Source: Azadirachta indica (Eukaryota; Streptophyta; Magnoliopsida; Sapindales; Meliaceae). Taken from it: a stretch of DNA of 64,000 nucleotides. Positions 62,713 through 64,000 of this stretch are shown here, one piece after another. The stretch is taken from contig CM040453.1 of NCBI GenBank assembly GCA_022749755.1, forward strand, positions 8,268,102-8,332,101, in the 5' to 3' direction. How positions within the stretch are numbered: position 1 is the first letter of the stretch; every line of letters begins with the position of its first letter. The notes below the pieces were generated by a model. The model saw only the letters and a list, made by a program, of their open reading frames with translations, was not told the origin of the DNA and did not search any database. A program made the translations under genes and the position numbers.

Positions 62713-64000
62713 GAGAAAAGAAAGCACCGTCATACAAAAAAGAAAAGGGTTAATTTCAGTTTTCTCCTTAATGTTTAGGATATATCATTTAGATTTATAT
62801 GTTTTACATATTAGATATAAAGATCCTTAAATATTTTAATGATTATCACTTAAATGTAAATTATTTTAATTAATGTCACATAGACCCCTTCACTAAACTT
62901 CCCATCGTTAGATAATTTTTAATTTACTCCTTATAATTAATAATATTTAATTTAAACCAAAAATTTATTAACTTCGTCTTATTACTCCTATATATTAATT
63001 TTTGTTTTTATTTTTAATAACTAAGAAGATAAAATTAAACTTAATTAATAAAAAAATAATTCTTTATTTTTTTCTTTTTCCTTGTCTTTCTCCTTTACTT
63101 ATATTCTCAATTTAAATGAAAAATTAATATTCAATAAAAATAATTTATTCATATCTCATGATCCTAATAATAGAATCAATTAATTGAACTTAAAAAATTT
63201 AAAAATAAAAATTCTTAATTATATTTTTTTATATATTCTTTTACTTTTTTAATAATAATTTGATACTTAATAATTAAAATTTTGAATAAGATAATTTTTT
63301 AGCATTTTTTTATAATATACGTCTATTTAAAAAATTATATTAAATTTAATATATTTTTTGAAAATTATAAAAATATAAATAAAATAAAATATAAGTACAT
63401 GTTATGTATATTACAAATAAAATAATGAAAATTCTCTTTTTTAACATTTAATTAAAATTAAAGTATATTATTAACAATAATTAAAAATATATTTTATTAT
63501 TAATTCTGTTAACAAATGATCTTAAATTATCTTTTTTTTTTCATGTTTTCATAATTGATATTAAGAAAATATAATGAACTGATGTAATCAATTTTACTAA
63601 GAAAGTAAAAAAAGAGGATTAAAACTATTGTAACATATTGGCTTGATCTAATTCATTGTTAAAAGTTTCTTATTAATAAAATTTTTTCTAAATTTTTTTT
63701 TGAAATAATAAATTAAAATTTTAATCTTTAGTAAATTGTAAAAAACATTAAAATATGAAATAAAATGTTATAATTGAAACAATATGTTGTAAATATATTA
63801 AAATAGAGACCGAATTATTGTAATTAAAATAAGTATATTAGAGATTATGCTTATTTAAATGATACTGATGAAAATTAAAACAAAAGAAAAAAATTATCAA
63901 TATTTACTAAATATTAACTAATTAACAATACTGAACAATAAGAAACAAAAAATTTTTTTTTTTTTTATCTATTAACAATTGTGTATATCTTTATCTATTT

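Larger units (their letters stand above)
56657..64000. other. Very AT-rich intergenic region, no gene seen
   Basis: No coding frame has support. The stretch includes two related AT-rich blocks (57424-58065 and 58868-59645), a CT microsatellite (58390-58421), a relative of the 20.6-kb TIR element (59868-60118), a CACTA-like end (61310-61320) and a GAA-rich run (62666-62712). Confidence 0.5.

Noticed and set aside
62552..62737. Ser/Pro-rich minus-strand frame
   Set aside because: Produced by the GAA/GGA microsatellite.

Overview
This is AT-rich nuclear DNA from a plant, almost certainly a eudicot. Genes have many short GT-AG exons. The window carries a chloroplast-type fused aminodeoxychorismate synthase, a DYW-class PPR gene, plant-type snRNA promoters (USE plus TATA), a conserved MIR160 hairpin and plant CACTA/hAT-type transposon debris. 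Citrus or a related Sapindales genus is a guess, not something the sequence proves.

Layout: 1-320 looks like the promoter and leader of a gene running leftwards out of the window. 320-3700 is AT-rich and shows no gene. 4256-7296 (+) is an eight-exon Tyr/Trp-type amino-acid permease whose exons join into an unbroken 498-codon frame; several TGGGCY motifs lie upstream. Its fifth intron holds a decayed U3 snoRNA copy followed by tandem fragments of exon 6. At 8140-8354 lies an intact-looking U3 snoRNA gene (Pol III-type promoter spacing), and at 8913-9033 a U5 snRNA gene (Pol II-type spacing, Sm site, 3' box). 9318-11015 (+) is a single-exon PPR-DYW gene without a visible in-frame ATG. Convergent to it, 11514-18914 (-) is the 13-exon bifunctional GAT-ADCS gene for folate (p-aminobenzoate) synthesis, whose exons also sum to an unbroken 911-codon frame.

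19.3-25.1 kb is AT-rich, with one clear TIR element. 25695-29275 (+) is a six-exon receptor-like cytoplasmic kinase resembling CRPK1/At1g16670. An inverted copy at 42.4-45.96 kb (-) is a pseudogene, with a frameshift, loss of most of exon 4, a MITE and a damaged exon 6. Directly after the intact kinase, 29453-30755 is a displaced fragment of the ADCS locus (intron 1 and promoter, without exon 1). Between the two kinase copies lies AT-rich sequence with small MITEs and a MIR160 hairpin at about 39.4-39.53 kb (miR160 on the 5' arm, miR160* on the 3' arm).

45.96-56.66 kb is a degenerate CACTA (En/Spm) transposon on the minus strand. It has a TNP2-type transposase, a DUF4216-like region, a Transposase_24-like region and an Ulp1-like protease remnant, a subterminal repeat cluster at its low-coordinate end, and a further non-coding insertion at about 51.3-52.8 kb. 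56.7-64 kb is very AT-rich intergenic DNA with a duplicated block and one CACTA-like terminus; no gene is seen there.

I found no CRISPR, prokaryotic or viral system. The notable material is the snRNA/snoRNA cluster with its intronic U3 copy, the linked kinase/ADCS rearrangements, and MIR160.
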